A stretch of 48,003 bases of DNA from Rhodospirillaceae bacterium. GTDB taxonomy: Bacteria; Pseudomonadota; Alphaproteobacteria; Rhodospirillales; UBA2165. Below the pieces are notes generated by a model. The model was not told the origin of the DNA. It worked only from the letters and a program-made list of their open reading frames with translations, and did not search any database. The position numbers and the translations under genes were made by a program. The stretch spans positions 1-48,003 of the forward strand of contig NZAK01000136.1 of the NCBI GenBank assembly GCA_002687515.1, in the 5' to 3' direction. Positions 24,915 to 33,512 of this stretch are shown here, piece after piece. Position 1 is the first letter of the stretch, and each line of letters starts with the position of its first letter.

Positions 24915-25229
24915 TTGACCGTTCTCTCTCGTGTATCTAGGGCACCTGGCTTCCCTTTGCCCTACCACTTACTTGGTATCAATTATTTTGAGATGGGGCG
25001 GGCTTATTATGCGGCCGCGCAAATTGCTATTGTGCTTAAATCCACATCGCCCGAAGTACTCGATAAGGTCGTGAGCCGATTACCCTACCGCGACGATGAA
25101 CCAAAACGCTGGAGTTTGAAACGCCGGCAGAGAGATTTAACGCTTGTGTTGCATCGACTGGTTGAGGTGGCACCCCAGAAGCGGACATCTACCCATACCG
25201 AAACCCACCCTTTTCTGAACCACCGATAA
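24915..25229 (+). CDS. Unrecognised short open frame
   Basis: A 104-codon frame starting with TTG. I do not recognise the product. The first part (YHLLGINYFEMGRAYYAAAQIAI) could form a helical hairpin like a TPR; the rest is basic and polar. There is no clear ribosome binding site, base composition is lower in GC than its surroundings, and the gene-poor setting suggests it is a decayed fragment or a chance frame. Confidence 0.25.
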   Translation: MTVLSRVSRAPGFPLPYHLLGINYFEMGRAYYAAAQIAIVLKSTSPEVLDKVVSRLPYRDDEPKRWSLKRRQRDLTLVLHRLVEVAPQKRTSTHTETHPFLNHR

Positions 25230-25744
25230 TAGGGATTTACGGGCACAGAAATCCATAGGTTTCTGTAGGCCCGTTCAAGGGGGATTTCGGAACCCCTCCC
25301 AATATCCGCTCCGGGTTCAGGCTGTGTAAAAAAGTTTCAAGTTGCCGATCCGGCACAACAATAGAATCAAGGCGACCGCGAAATTTATTGGATATTGCTG
25401 GGAACCGAGTCTCAGCGGATCAAGCTTGCGCCGCCAGACCCTCGGAATTGGTTTTCACGCAGCCTGGGTCGAAAGCCGCCGTTCAGCAGCAATCGCCGGA
25501 ATGTCGGCTTGCGGGCGCAAAGCGGACGTGGAATCGCGGATAATTGCCTCTGTGTCCCCGGTGGAGGAAATACCAGCCCCAATGTCGCCTCGGTTTTCGT
25601 GACTCCCCCCCTTGCATTGTTCTGATTTTGTTCCATATACATTGCAGTGCTCTTGAACATTGTGAATAGGCCGTTTTGATCCCACGCACGGCGGTGCCGT
25701 CAGCGTGGCAAGTATCCGTGCGCGCATGCACTCTTTTTTCTTAT

Positions 25745-25767
25745 CCCTCTCCCCTGGTGGGAGGGGG
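25745..25767. repeat. GC-rich hairpin (CCCTCTCCC type)
   Basis: CCCTCTCCC pairs with GGGAGGGGG (one T-G pair) around CTGGT. Hairpins of this CCCTCTCCC/GGGAGGGGG type are common dispersed intergenic repeats in proteobacteria. The strand is undetermined. Confidence 0.55.
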
Positions 25768-25920
25768 TAAAAGTGGCGACGGTGTATCGCTCACCAATTA
25801 CACCCGAAAAATCCGGTAGGTTCCGGTATGAACCGGTAGGAATAGTGATGAAACGGTATGGTCGATTCTGGTGAAATATGTCGCACGAAATTGTGTCTAA
25901 AATACACGTTTCAAATGTAG

Positions 25921-25941
25921 GGGCGGGTTTCAAACCCGCCC
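25921..25941. repeat. Perfect 21-bp palindrome
   Basis: GGGCGGGTTT, a central C, then AAACCCGCCC: a perfect 10-bp inverted repeat with a one-base centre. This type of palindrome is a familiar REP-like dispersed repeat in many bacteria. It could only fold as a cruciform or as a hairpin with a few unpaired bases. Confidence 0.7.
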
Positions 25942-26054
25942 GCGATAGGTCCGAGCCAGATCGACGGCCAATCGGCCAACCATGCCATCCCCGATTGGCC
26001 TGCATCCGTGGGCCATCCCCAGCCGGGCTGCTTTCTTGCTCCCCCCCGAACTGC

Positions 26055-26060
26055 TATAGT
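26055..26060 (+). promoter_or_regulatory. Likely -10 box of the SRP RNA promoter
   Basis: TATAGT lies 6 bases upstream of the predicted 5' end of the SRP RNA (26067), as expected for a sigma-70-type -10 element. No clear -35 match at standard spacing is visible. Confidence 0.5.
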
Positions 26061-26066
26061 CCATCC

Positions 26067-26162
26067 GGGAGGCCGGCCGTGGACGGTCGTCTCGCCAACC
26101 CGGTCAGGTCCGGAAGGAAGCAGCCGTAACGAGTTTCGTCCGGGTCGCGTGTCCGGTCTCCC
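26067..26162 (+). ncRNA. ffs: Signal recognition particle RNA (4.5S, small bacterial type)
   Basis: The universally conserved SRP RNA apical domain is present: GGTCAGGTCCGGAAGGAAGC with CAGCCGTAAC following (26102-26130), containing the GGAA tetraloop and the asymmetric loop that bind the Ffh M domain. The outer ends pair: GGGAGGCCGG (26067-26076) with CCGGTCTCCC (26153-26162). The length of about 96 nt fits the small Alu-less form. The RNA joins Ffh and FtsY in co-translational membrane targeting. It lies 37 bases upstream of dnaX, a frequent alphaproteobacterial position. Confidence 0.95.
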
Positions 26163-26199
26163 ACCCGCATAGTATCCCGACCCGCAAAGGCGCCCCGCC

Positions 26200-27999
26200 A
26201 TGAACGACGCATTGGAACCGGCATCTCAAACAACCGAGACACCGGTTGCGGCGGACAGCGAATACCAGGTTCTGGCGCGCACCTACCGGCCGCAGACATT
26301 CGCCGATCTGATCGGCCAGGAGGCGATGGTGCGCACCCTCACCAACGCCTTCGATTCAGGGAGGCTGGCGCATGCCTTTATCCTCACCGGGGTGCGCGGC
26401 GTCGGCAAGACGACGACGGCGCGGATCATCGCCCGCGCCTTCAATTGCGTCGGACCGGACGGCAATGGCGGGCCGACCATTACGCCCTGCGGGACCTGCG
26501 ATTTTTGCACCTCGATTGCCGAGGACCGGCTGGTCGATGTGATGGAAATGGACGCCGCCAGCCGCACCGGCGTCGACGATATCCGCGAACTGATCGAGGG
26601 CGTCCGCTACCGGCCGGTATCGGCGCGCTACAAGGTCTATATCATCGACGAAGTTCACATGCTGTCGCGCAACGCCTTCAACGCCCTCCTAAAGACCCTG
26701 GAAGAGCCGCCCGAACACGTCAAATTCATTTTCGCCACCACCGAGATCCGGAAAGTGCCGGTCACCGTTTTGTCGCGCTGCCAGCGCTTCGATCTGCGCC
26801 GCGTCGATGTCGAAACCCTGACCCGCCATTTCACCAAGATCGCCGAACAGGAACAGGCGCGCCTGAGCGAAGGCGCCATTTCGCTGATCGCGCGGGCCGC
26901 CGACGGCAGCGTCCGTGACGGGCTCAGCCTGCTCGATCAGGCGGTGGCGGTCGGCGCCGGCGCCAATACCAAATCCAGCACCGAGCTTGGCGAAGATGAT
27001 GTGCGCGCCATGCTCGGCCTCGCCGACCGCGAGGCATCGTTCGATCTGTTCGAGCGGGTCATGGCCGGCGATGTCGCCGGCGCATTGGAGAAACTGGATG
27101 CTGACTATGCCGACGGCGCCGATCCGCTGATCCTGTTGCAAGACCTTCTCGACGTGGTCCATTGGCTGACCCGGATCAAGGTGTCGCCGGCGGTCTTGGA
27201 TGAGCCGGGCACGGCGGAAATCGACCGGCTGCGCGGCGCCGATCTGAACCAGCGGCTGTCGATGGCGGTGCTGACCCGGGCCTGGCAGATGCTCTTGAAG
27301 GGCGTCGCCGAGGTGCAGGCGGCGCCGTCGCCGATCCAGGCCGCCGAAATGATCCTCATCCGCCTCGCCTATATGGCCGACCTGCCATCGCCGGCGGATG
27401 CGGTCAAGGCGCTGCAGTCCGCTGGGCAATCCCAGGCGCCGGCGCAAAGCGGCGCGGCGGCGGGCAGCCCGGCCCCGGCCCCGGTCCCATCTTCCGGTGG
27501 CGCCGCCGTATCGCAAGCAGTCCCCGCAAGCGCGCCGCGGCCGCAAGCCGAGGCCGCGGCGACACCGGTCCCGCAAAGCTTCAACGACATCATCCAGCTT
27601 GCCGACGCCTGCAACGAGCGCATCTTGAAGACCGAATTGGAAACCGAGGTGCATCTGGTGAGCTTCCAGGCGGGGGCCATCGAGATTCGCCTGCGCGCCG
27701 CCGCCGCCAATGATTTATCCAGCCGCCTGAGCGCTTTTTTGCGCGAACAAACCGGTGAACGCTGGATGGTGACGCTGGCCAGGGAGGGCGGCGCCGAGAC
27801 CCTGCGCGAGCAAGCCGACAGCGCCGCCCGCGACATGCGGGACGAGGTCGAGCGCCACCCGGTTGTGCGCGCCGTCATGGAAACTTTTCCCGGCGCCGAG
27901 ATCGAAGCCGTCCGCGGCTTTGATGCCGGCGATATTCCGGAGGTGGATGATCCTGGCGCGGACCAGCCAGGCGCCGGAGAGCAAGGAGAATTGGATTAA
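26200..27999 (+). CDS. dnaX: DNA polymerase III subunit gamma/tau
   Basis: A 599-aa clamp-loader subunit. [11 protein letters not shown] near the N-terminus is followed by Walker [11 protein letters not shown] (residues 64-73), a zinc-binding module whose cysteines start at FNC and continue CGTCDFC, Walker [10 protein letters not shown] and sensor segments (FATTE, SRCQRFD). The C-terminal third has an Ala/Pro-rich linker (about 405-455) and a domain for DnaB and alpha-subunit contacts. No A-rich slippery heptamer for a shorter gamma form is evident. It loads the sliding clamp and couples polymerases at the fork. Its stop overlaps the ybaB start (TAATG). Confidence 0.95.
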   Translation: MNDALEPASQTTETPVAADSEYQVLARTYRPQTFADLIGQEAMVRTLTNAFDSGRLAHAFILTGVRGVGKTTTARIIARAFNCVGPDGNGGPTITPCGTCDFCTSIAEDRLVDVMEMDAASRTGVDDIRELIEGVRYRPVSARYKVYIIDEVHMLSRNAFNALLKTLEEPPEHVKFIFATTEIRKVPVTVLSRCQRFDLRRVDVETLTRHFTKIAEQEQARLSEGAISLIARAADGSVRDGLSLLDQAVAVGAGANTKSSTELGEDDVRAMLGLADREASFDLFERVMAGDVAGALEKLDADYADGADPLILLQDLLDVVHWLTRIKVSPAVLDEPGTAEIDRLRGADLNQRLSMAVLTRAWQMLLKGVAEVQAAPSPIQAAEMILIRLAYMADLPSPADAVKALQSAGQSQAPAQSGAAAGSPAPAPVPSSGGAAVSQAVPASAPRPQAEAAATPVPQSFNDIIQLADACNERILKTELETEVHLVSFQAGAIEIRLRAAAANDLSSRLSAFLREQTGERWMVTLAREGGAETLREQADSAARDMRDEVERHPVVRAVMETFPGAEIEAVRGFDAGDIPEVDDPGADQPGAGEQGELD

Positions 28000-28322
28000 T
28001 GAAGAACCTCGGCCAGATGATGAAACAGGCGCAGGAAATGCAGGCCAAAATGGCCGAGATGCAGGAGCAATTATCGGCGACCGAGGTTACCGGTTCGGCC
28101 GGCGGCGGCATGGTTCAGGTGACGCTGACCGGCAAAAACGAAGCGCGCCGGGTGAAGATCGATGCGGCGCTGGCCAATCCCGGCGAGACCGAGGTTCTCG
28201 AAGACCTGATCGTTGCCGCCATCAACGATGCCCGCGCCAAGGCAGAGGCCGCGGCCACCGAGAAAATGAGCGAGGTAACCGGCGGGCTGCAATTGCCGCC
28301 GGGCTTCAAACTGCCGTTCTGA
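27999..28322 (+). CDS. ybaB: YbaB/EbfC nucleoid-associated protein
   Basis: A 107-aa small DNA-binding protein. [20 protein letters not shown] forms the N-terminal coiled-coil arm, then a beta-sheet part ([17 protein letters not shown]) and C-terminal helix ([16 protein letters not shown]) typical of YbaB/EbfC. The protein dimerises and binds DNA with little sequence specificity. Its position between dnaX and recR is conserved across many bacteria. Translation is probably coupled to dnaX through the one-base overlap; recR begins 23 bases after its stop. Confidence 0.95.
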   Translation: MKNLGQMMKQAQEMQAKMAEMQEQLSATEVTGSAGGGMVQVTLTGKNEARRVKIDAALANPGETEVLEDLIVAAINDARAKAEAAATEKMSEVTGGLQLPPGFKLPF

Positions 28323-28345
28323 TCGCCGGCATTGCGACATTATTG

Positions 28346-28945
28346 ATGAGCCACAGCGATATCGACCGTTTGATCCAGATGCTGGCCAAGCTGCCGGGCC
28401 TGGGTCCGCGTTCGGCGCGCCGCGCCGCCTTGTCGCTGATTGGCAACCGCGACAGCGTGATGCGCCCGCTGGCGGCGGCGCTGCAATCGGCCGCCGACAA
28501 CGTCAAGGCCTGTTCCAACTGCCGCAATCTGGATACCACCGATCCCTGCGCCATCTGCTCAGATCCAAGGCGCGATGCATCGCTGGTCTGCGTCGTCGAA
28601 CAGGTCGGCGACCTCTGGGCGCTGGAACGGACCGCCAGCTTCCGAGGCCACTATCATGTCTTGGGCGGCGTCCTGTCGCCGCTCGACGGCATCGGCCCCG
28701 ATGATCTGAGCATCGACGGTTTGATCGGGCGCGCCAAGGGCGATGCGGTCAAGGAAATCATCATGGCCACCAGCGCCACCGTCGACGGGCGCACCACCGC
28801 CCATTACATTTCCGACCGGCTGCAAGAGACGAGCGTCAAGCTGAGCGTGCTGGCGCACGGCATCCCGGTCGGCGGCGAGCTCGACTACCTGGATGACGGC
28901 ACCATCGCGGCGGCCTTGCGCGACCGGCGTTCGGTTCAGGAGTAA
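28346..28945 (+). CDS. recR: Recombination mediator protein RecR
   Basis: A 199-aa protein with the helix-hairpin-helix ([17 protein letters not shown]), the four-cysteine zinc motif (CSNC then CAIC), and a Toprim domain from about residue 77 ([14 protein letters not shown]). The C-terminus includes [16 protein letters not shown], characteristic of RecR. With RecF or RecO it loads RecA on SSB-coated gaps. ATG at 28346 is chosen because the HhH-containing domain starts there; upstream codons are open but have no site. It is third in the dnaX-ybaB-recR operon. Confidence 0.95.
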   Translation: MSHSDIDRLIQMLAKLPGLGPRSARRAALSLIGNRDSVMRPLAAALQSAADNVKACSNCRNLDTTDPCAICSDPRRDASLVCVVEQVGDLWALERTASFRGHYHVLGGVLSPLDGIGPDDLSIDGLIGRAKGDAVKEIIMATSATVDGRTTAHYISDRLQETSVKLSVLAHGIPVGGELDYLDDGTIAAALRDRRSVQE

Positions 28946-28975
28946 TCGGGGGGCCGCCATGAAATTGGGTTTGGC

Positions 28976-29623
28976 ATGAAACTAGGATTGGACCAAGTCC
29001 GCCCGGCGGTTGTCGCCATCGATCTGCATCGCGGCCATCTGGATATGGAGGTGGCGACCTTGCCGGCGCCGGCCGACCTGGCGCAGCGCGTGGTCGCCGT
29101 CAACCGGGCGTTCAACGAGCGCTGCCGGGGGCTCGGAATTCCGATCATCCATGTGGTTTCGCAATATCGCGACCCTTCCGAAACCGCCGGCAATCCGTTC
29201 TGGCGCACCAAGGCGGGCCGCGCCGGCGATACCCGCCGGAACCAATTCCGCCACAATCTCGCCGGCGCTCCCGGCACCGAGATCATGCCCGGCCTTTTCG
29301 CCGAGGGCGATCTTTTGATCGATACGAAAAAACGGAAAGATTGTTTCTTTGCCACCGATCTGGATTTCAGCCTGCGCGCCCGCGCCGTCAACACCCTCTT
29401 GATCACCGGCGTCAACACCAATAGCTGCGTCCTGGCCACGGCGGCGGCGGCCAACACCCTCGATTACCTGCCCATCGTCGTCGAAGATTGCACCGGCTCG
29501 ATGGACGGCGCCGACGCCCATGACGCGGCCCTTCTCTGCATCGGCACGGCGCTCGGCTTTACGCTTTCCTCCGATGCGGTGTTCGAAGCGCTCAGCGCCA
29601 ATGGCATTGGCGCCGGGAAATAG
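28976..29623 (+). CDS. Isochorismatase-like cysteine hydrolase
   Basis: A 215-aa enzyme of the isochorismatase/nicotinamidase superfamily. The catalytic triad is visible: Asp16 in AIDLHRGH, a lysine at about 118-121 (TKKRKD) and Cys151 in GVNTNSCVLAT. Members hydrolyse amides, ureides or isochorismate. The TKKRKDCFF stretch and the absence of a recognisable partner leave the substrate open. It is 30 bases after recR and may be cotranscribed. A six-codon mini-frame (28959, MKLGLA-stop) precedes it; that start region looks like a 16-bp imperfect duplication of the real start. Confidence 0.82.
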   Translation: MKLGLDQVRPAVVAIDLHRGHLDMEVATLPAPADLAQRVVAVNRAFNERCRGLGIPIIHVVSQYRDPSETAGNPFWRTKAGRAGDTRRNQFRHNLAGAPGTEIMPGLFAEGDLLIDTKKRKDCFFATDLDFSLRARAVNTLLITGVNTNSCVLATAAAANTLDYLPIVVEDCTGSMDGADAHDAALLCIGTALGFTLSSDAVFEALSANGIGAGK

Positions 29624-29878
29624 AACGCTATCAAAGCGCGTATTATTATAATATTTTCGCGCGACAATTTTTGGTGAAAATCGGAACTTCTGAGTTCAAT
29701 TATCGTCATGCCCCGGCTTGACCCACTGCTGTCCGTTTAGATTCATGTCCATTGGATTGCCATTTGTTTTCGGTGCATGCGGTTGGCGCGCACCAGAGGT
29801 ACGGAGGCGAACCGGCTTTTAACGGTCAGTCAATTCGGAATAAATTCAGACTCGATGGGCGCTGGACGCCGGGCACCT

Positions 29879-31108
29879 CTAAACCGGCTCGCCCCGCAGC
29901 AGTTTCGGCAGGCGCCCGGCCTCGCCCATGGCGTGGCGCATGAACAGCCGTTTCAAGGGGCCGGACCGGTTGACGGCGGCGAGGCCGAGATCGCGGGCCA
30001 GGCGCAGCGGCGCGAAATCATTGGAAAACAGGCGGTTGATACCGTCGGTCAGGGCCAGCATCAGCATCGTGTCGAAGCGCCGCCAGCGCTCGTACCGTTC
30101 GAGGATATGTCCGGCGCCGATATCGAGGCCGAGACGCCGCGCTTCGATCAGCACCTCGGCGATGGCGGCGACATCGCGCAGCCCGATGTTCAGCCCCTGC
30201 CCGGCGATCGGATGCATGCCGTGCGCCGCGTCGCCGACCAGGGCCAGGCGCCTATCGATGGCGCGGCGGGCAAATTGCAGTTCGAGCGGATAGGTCCAGC
30301 GCGGGCCGGTCAGCTCAAGCTTGCCCATGAAATCGCCGAAGCGCCCCGTCAACTCGCCCAGGAAGGCGGCATCGCCGAGCCCCATCAGGCCCGGCACCAA
30401 TTCATCCCGCTCGGTCCAGACGATCGACGAGCGGTCCCCGGATATGGGCAGGATGGCGAACGGACCGGCGGCCAGGAAATGTTCATGCGCCACATTGTTA
30501 TGGGGTTTTTCGTGGGCGACGGTGCAGACGATGCCGGTTTGATGGTAGCCCCACCGGGTGACGGCGATTTCCGTCTGCCGGCGGACCCATGAATTGCGCC
30601 CGTCGGCGCCGATCAGCAAGGGGGCGGCAAGCTCGGTGCCATCGGCGAGGTTCAGGCGGACACCATCCGGCCGCCGCGTCAGCTCCGCGATCTCCGCCGG
30701 CGCCAGATAGGTAATGCCGTCTAGTTCATTCAAGGCGGCGAACAGGGCCGCCCGCAGGTGCCGGTTTTCGACCATGTAACCGAGCGGTGCATCGCCGATA
30801 TCTTGATGATCGTAATGCAGGAACAGGCGCGACGCGCCGTCGGCGACACGGATATCGAGAATCGGCGTCGCCGCGGTCAGATGCTGCCAGACGTCGAGGT
30901 GATCGAGCATGCGTTTCGGCGCCTGGGCGATGGCCGAGGCGCGGCCGTCGAAGGCGGCGTCCAATTGGCGGCGCTGATCGACTTGGTCGATAACGATAAC
31001 CCGCAGCCCGCCTTTCGCCAGGGCCGCCGCCAGGGCCGCCCCCACCAGTCCGCCGCCGACGATCAGCAGATCGGCGCGGATAACTTGATCTGATGCTGGT
31101 TCGGTCAT
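29879..31108 (-). CDS. UbiH/Coq6-family FAD monooxygenase (ubiquinone synthesis)
   Basis: A 409-aa flavoprotein hydroxylase. It has the N-terminal FAD GxGxxG loop LLIVGGGLVGAALA (residues 15-28), the mid-protein LLIGADGRNSWVR (DG motif) and GDAAHGMHPIAGQGLNIGLRD (C-terminal FAD-binding GD motif; key residues only). It most likely hydroxylates the ring of a ubiquinone precursor at one of three positions; UbiH, UbiF, UbiI and alphaproteobacterial UbiL/UbiM cannot be told apart here. ATG at 31108 is chosen for FAD-loop position; the frame runs on to 31156. It is divergent from the PII gene, across a 350-bp regulatory region. Confidence 0.88.
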   Translation of the reverse strand: MTEPASDQVIRADLLIVGGGLVGAALAAALAKGGLRVIVIDQVDQRRQLDAAFDGRASAIAQAPKRMLDHLDVWQHLTAATPILDIRVADGASRLFLHYDHQDIGDAPLGYMVENRHLRAALFAALNELDGITYLAPAEIAELTRRPDGVRLNLADGTELAAPLLIGADGRNSWVRRQTEIAVTRWGYHQTGIVCTVAHEKPHNNVAHEHFLAAGPFAILPISGDRSSIVWTERDELVPGLMGLGDAAFLGELTGRFGDFMGKLELTGPRWTYPLELQFARRAIDRRLALVGDAAHGMHPIAGQGLNIGLRDVAAIAEVLIEARRLGLDIGAGHILERYERWRRFDTMLMLALTDGINRLFSNDFAPLRLARDLGLAAVNRSGPLKRLFMRHAMGEAGRLPKLLRGEPV

Positions 31109-31193
31109 GATGCCTAGAAGTGAACGCATCGGCCCGCAATGTCCATAGCGGTGCATAAATGCCGGAAATGATCAATAATTAATCAAAAAAATT

Positions 31194-31218
31194 AATTGTG
31201 CAAATAATATGCACAATT
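31194..31218. promoter_or_regulatory. 25-bp palindrome upstream of the PII-amt promoter
   Basis: AATTGTGCA, seven bases, then TGCACAATT: a perfect 9-bp inverted repeat about 70 bases upstream of the -24 element. Enhancers for sigma-54 promoters lie at this distance. The TGCA...TGCA core resembles but does not match the NtrC consensus (TGCACC-N5-GGTGCA), so it may bind NtrC loosely or another dimeric regulator. It could also serve the divergent ubiquinone gene. Confidence 0.45.
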
Positions 31219-31287
31219 CTAGGAGCCAGGAACCTTTTTGCGGCGATAAATTTAATGTAACCCATTGAAATAAAATAACTATCCAAT

Positions 31288-31304
31288 TTGGCACGTTATT
31301 TGAA
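31288..31304 (+). promoter_or_regulatory. Sigma-54 (-24/-12) promoter for PII-amt
   Basis: TTGGCACG, four bases, TTGAA. The -24 GG (31290-31291) and -12 G (31302) are separated by exactly ten bases, as sigma-54 promoters require, and TTGGCACG matches the -24 consensus fully. It lies about 155 bases before the PII start codon. Nitrogen-limitation control through NtrC is expected for a PII-ammonium transporter operon. Confidence 0.8.
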
Positions 31305-31403
31305 AATAGATTACCGTCGCGGCTTTTTGGTGGGAGCCCGGATGCCGCTATTTCGAGCCTGAATTCGGCGGCGGACTTTGGATATGCCCGGTTGTTTGTT
31401 TAG

Positions 31404-31796
<393 letters not shown>

Positions 31797-31807
31797 GAGC
31801 AGATGAA

Positions 31808-33112
31808 ATGAAAAAATTTATATATCCGATTACGGCGGTTGCCGCGGCAGCCAGCGCCGCCGCCCTGGCCTTCGCCGATCCGGCGCTGGCCGCGGAAGCC
31901 AAGCCGAAACTCGATACCGGCGATACCGCATGGATGCTGACCTCGACGGCCATCGTCTTGTTGATGACCATTCCCGGGGTGGCGCTTTTTTATGCCGGCA
32001 TGGTGCGCAAGAAAAACGTCTTGAGCATGATGATGCAATGCTTCGCCATTACCTGCCTGGTTTCCATCATCTGGATGGTCATCGGCTATAGCCTGGCTTT
32101 TTCCAAGGGCGAATCCTCGCTGCTCGGCAATACCGATCTGGCCTTCCTCGATCACCTGACGGTGGCCGGTATCAATGGCACCATCCCGGATTCGGTTTTC
32201 GTCATTTTCCAGATGACCTTCGCGATCATCACCGCCGCCCTGATTACCGGCGCCGTCGCCGAGCGCATGAAGTTTTCGGCGCTGCTCTGGTTCATCGGCA
32301 TCTGGTCGGTGGTCGTCTATTCGCCGATCACCTTCTGGGTCTGGGGCGGCGGCTTTCTCGGCGATGCCGGCGTGCTTGATTTCGCCGGCGGCACCGTCGT
32401 CCACATCAATTCCGGCGTCGCCGCGTTGGTTGCGGCACTCATGCTCGGCAAGCGCAAGGGCTACGGCGTCGAAAACCTGGCGCCGCACAATCTGGTCTTG
32501 TCCGTCATCGGCGCATCGCTGTTGTGGGTCGGCTGGTTCGGTTTCAACGCCGGCTCCGCCGTCGGCGCCAACGGCACCGCCGGCATGGCCATGGCGGTGA
32601 CCCAGATCGCCACCGCGGCGGCGGCGCTGGCCTGGATGTTCATGGAATGGGTAGCTCACAAGAAACCCACGGTCCTCGGTATCGTGTCGGGCGCCATCGC
32701 CGGATTGGTGGCGATCACGCCGGCTTCCGGCTTTGTCGGGCCGAAGGGCGCGCTGGCTATCGGCATCGCCGCCGGCCTCGTCTGTTATTGGGGCGCCGCC
32801 TGGTTGAAGCCGAAGCTGGGCTATGACGATTCCCTCGACGTTTTCGCCGTGCACGGGCTCGGCGGCATCACCGGCGCCATCCTGACCGGCGTCTTTGCGA
32901 TCGAAGCCATCGGCGGCACCGCCGGCGCCCTCGAAGGCAACATCGCCCAAATCGGGACCCAACTCTGGGGCATTGCCGCCACCATCATCTGGAGCGGCGG
33001 CGCTTCCGCGGTCATCCTGTTCATCATCGACAAGACCCTGGGTCTGCGCATCAGTGAAGAAGCCGAGGCCGAAGGCATCGACTTCTCGCAACATGGAGAA
33101 ATGGTCCGCTGA
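31808..33112 (+). CDS. amtB: Ammonium transporter (first copy)
   Basis: A 434-aa Amt channel. There is a cleavable leader-like N-terminus (ITAVAAAASAAALAFADPALAA), then 11 membrane helices. The family pore features are present: DTAWMLTSTAIVLLM in helix 1, the twin pore histidines in GTVVHINSGVAAL and FAVHGLGGITGAI, and GWFGFNAGS. It conducts ammonium or ammonia into the cytoplasm and is blocked by GlnK. Translation follows the PII gene at 11 bases with GGAG. Two hairpins lie beyond the stop codon. Confidence 0.95.
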   Translation: MKKFIYPITAVAAAASAAALAFADPALAAEAKPKLDTGDTAWMLTSTAIVLLMTIPGVALFYAGMVRKKNVLSMMMQCFAITCLVSIIWMVIGYSLAFSKGESSLLGNTDLAFLDHLTVAGINGTIPDSVFVIFQMTFAIITAALITGAVAERMKFSALLWFIGIWSVVVYSPITFWVWGGGFLGDAGVLDFAGGTVVHINSGVAALVAALMLGKRKGYGVENLAPHNLVLSVIGASLLWVGWFGFNAGSAVGANGTAGMAMAVTQIATAAAALAWMFMEWVAHKKPTVLGIVSGAIAGLVAITPASGFVGPKGALAIGIAAGLVCYWGAAWLKPKLGYDDSLDVFAVHGLGGITGAILTGVFAIEAIGGTAGALEGNIAQIGTQLWGIAATIIWSGGASAVILFIIDKTLGLRISEEAEAEGIDFSQHGEMVR

Positions 33113-33139
33113 CCAAATCTCCCTGAAGCCTCGAGGTTT

Positions 33140-33168
33140 GGCGGGCCGATCCCTGGGATTGGCCCGCC
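33140..33168 (+). other. Hairpin after the first amt gene
   Basis: GGCGGGCC, G-ATCCC-T-GGGAT-T, GGCCCGCC: an 8-bp perfect GC stem continued by a G-U pair and further pairing. No T-run follows, so it may protect the transcript 3' end or help Rho-dependent termination rather than act as an intrinsic terminator. Confidence 0.5.
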
Positions 33169-33217
33169 GATCAGCGGCTGAACAGGCATATCCTCCAAGT
33201 TCTTCCGCTTCTTCGGG

Positions 33218-33247
33218 CCGTTCCGCGTCTGCCACGCCGCGGAACGG
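33218..33247 (+). other. Second hairpin in the amt-amt gap
   Basis: CCGTTCCGCG and CGCGGAACGG form a perfect 10-bp stem with a ten-base loop. It is followed by TCCATTTCG, a weak T-rich tail, so termination of the first transcript here is possible. Confidence 0.5.
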
Positions 33248-33388
33248 TCCATTTCGATTAATAAATGTGCAATTTTGCTGGAATGCTCACGGATCGAGCA
33301 CAAACAAGCGCCTGCCGGTTTCGAGAAATTGATCCCGAGTGCCTGCTAGTGCCTTGAAAATTCATGTTTAATCACGCCACCACCGATT

Positions 33389-33405
33389 CCGGCACGGTAT
33401 TTGTA
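33389..33405 (+). promoter_or_regulatory. Sigma-54-type promoter for the second amt
   Basis: CCGGCACG, four bases, TTGTA. GG at 33391-33392 is ten bases before G33403, the exact sigma-54 spacing, and the core GGCACG-N-TAT-TTG is shared with the promoter at 31288. The -24 element departs from consensus at one base (CCGG for TTGG region) and the -12 has GT for GC, so it is probably weaker. It lies about 110 bases before the second amt start. Confidence 0.6.
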
Positions 33406-33512
33406 ATAAAATATGGGCGTGGCATGCATTCGATCCCGCCCCGGCGTGGCAAATTTCGTGTTCGAGGGGGATTGGGCGGCCGCCGAGATGCATACTTGGA
33501 GGAGGGTATAGG

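Larger units (their letters stand above)
25230..26050. other. Gene-poor stretch with palindromic repeats
   Basis: No convincing gene is seen. The stretch holds two hairpins (25745-25767 and 25921-25941), a short internal repeat around 25816-25860 (variants of CCGGTATG and CCGGTAGG), and mixed base composition. It separates the TRAP region from the SRP RNA and dnaX core block. Confidence 0.5.

Noticed and set aside
26200-27999. Programmed frameshift producing a short gamma form of DnaX
   Set aside because: No A-rich slippery heptamer was found in the relevant region; the tau-length frame is uninterrupted.
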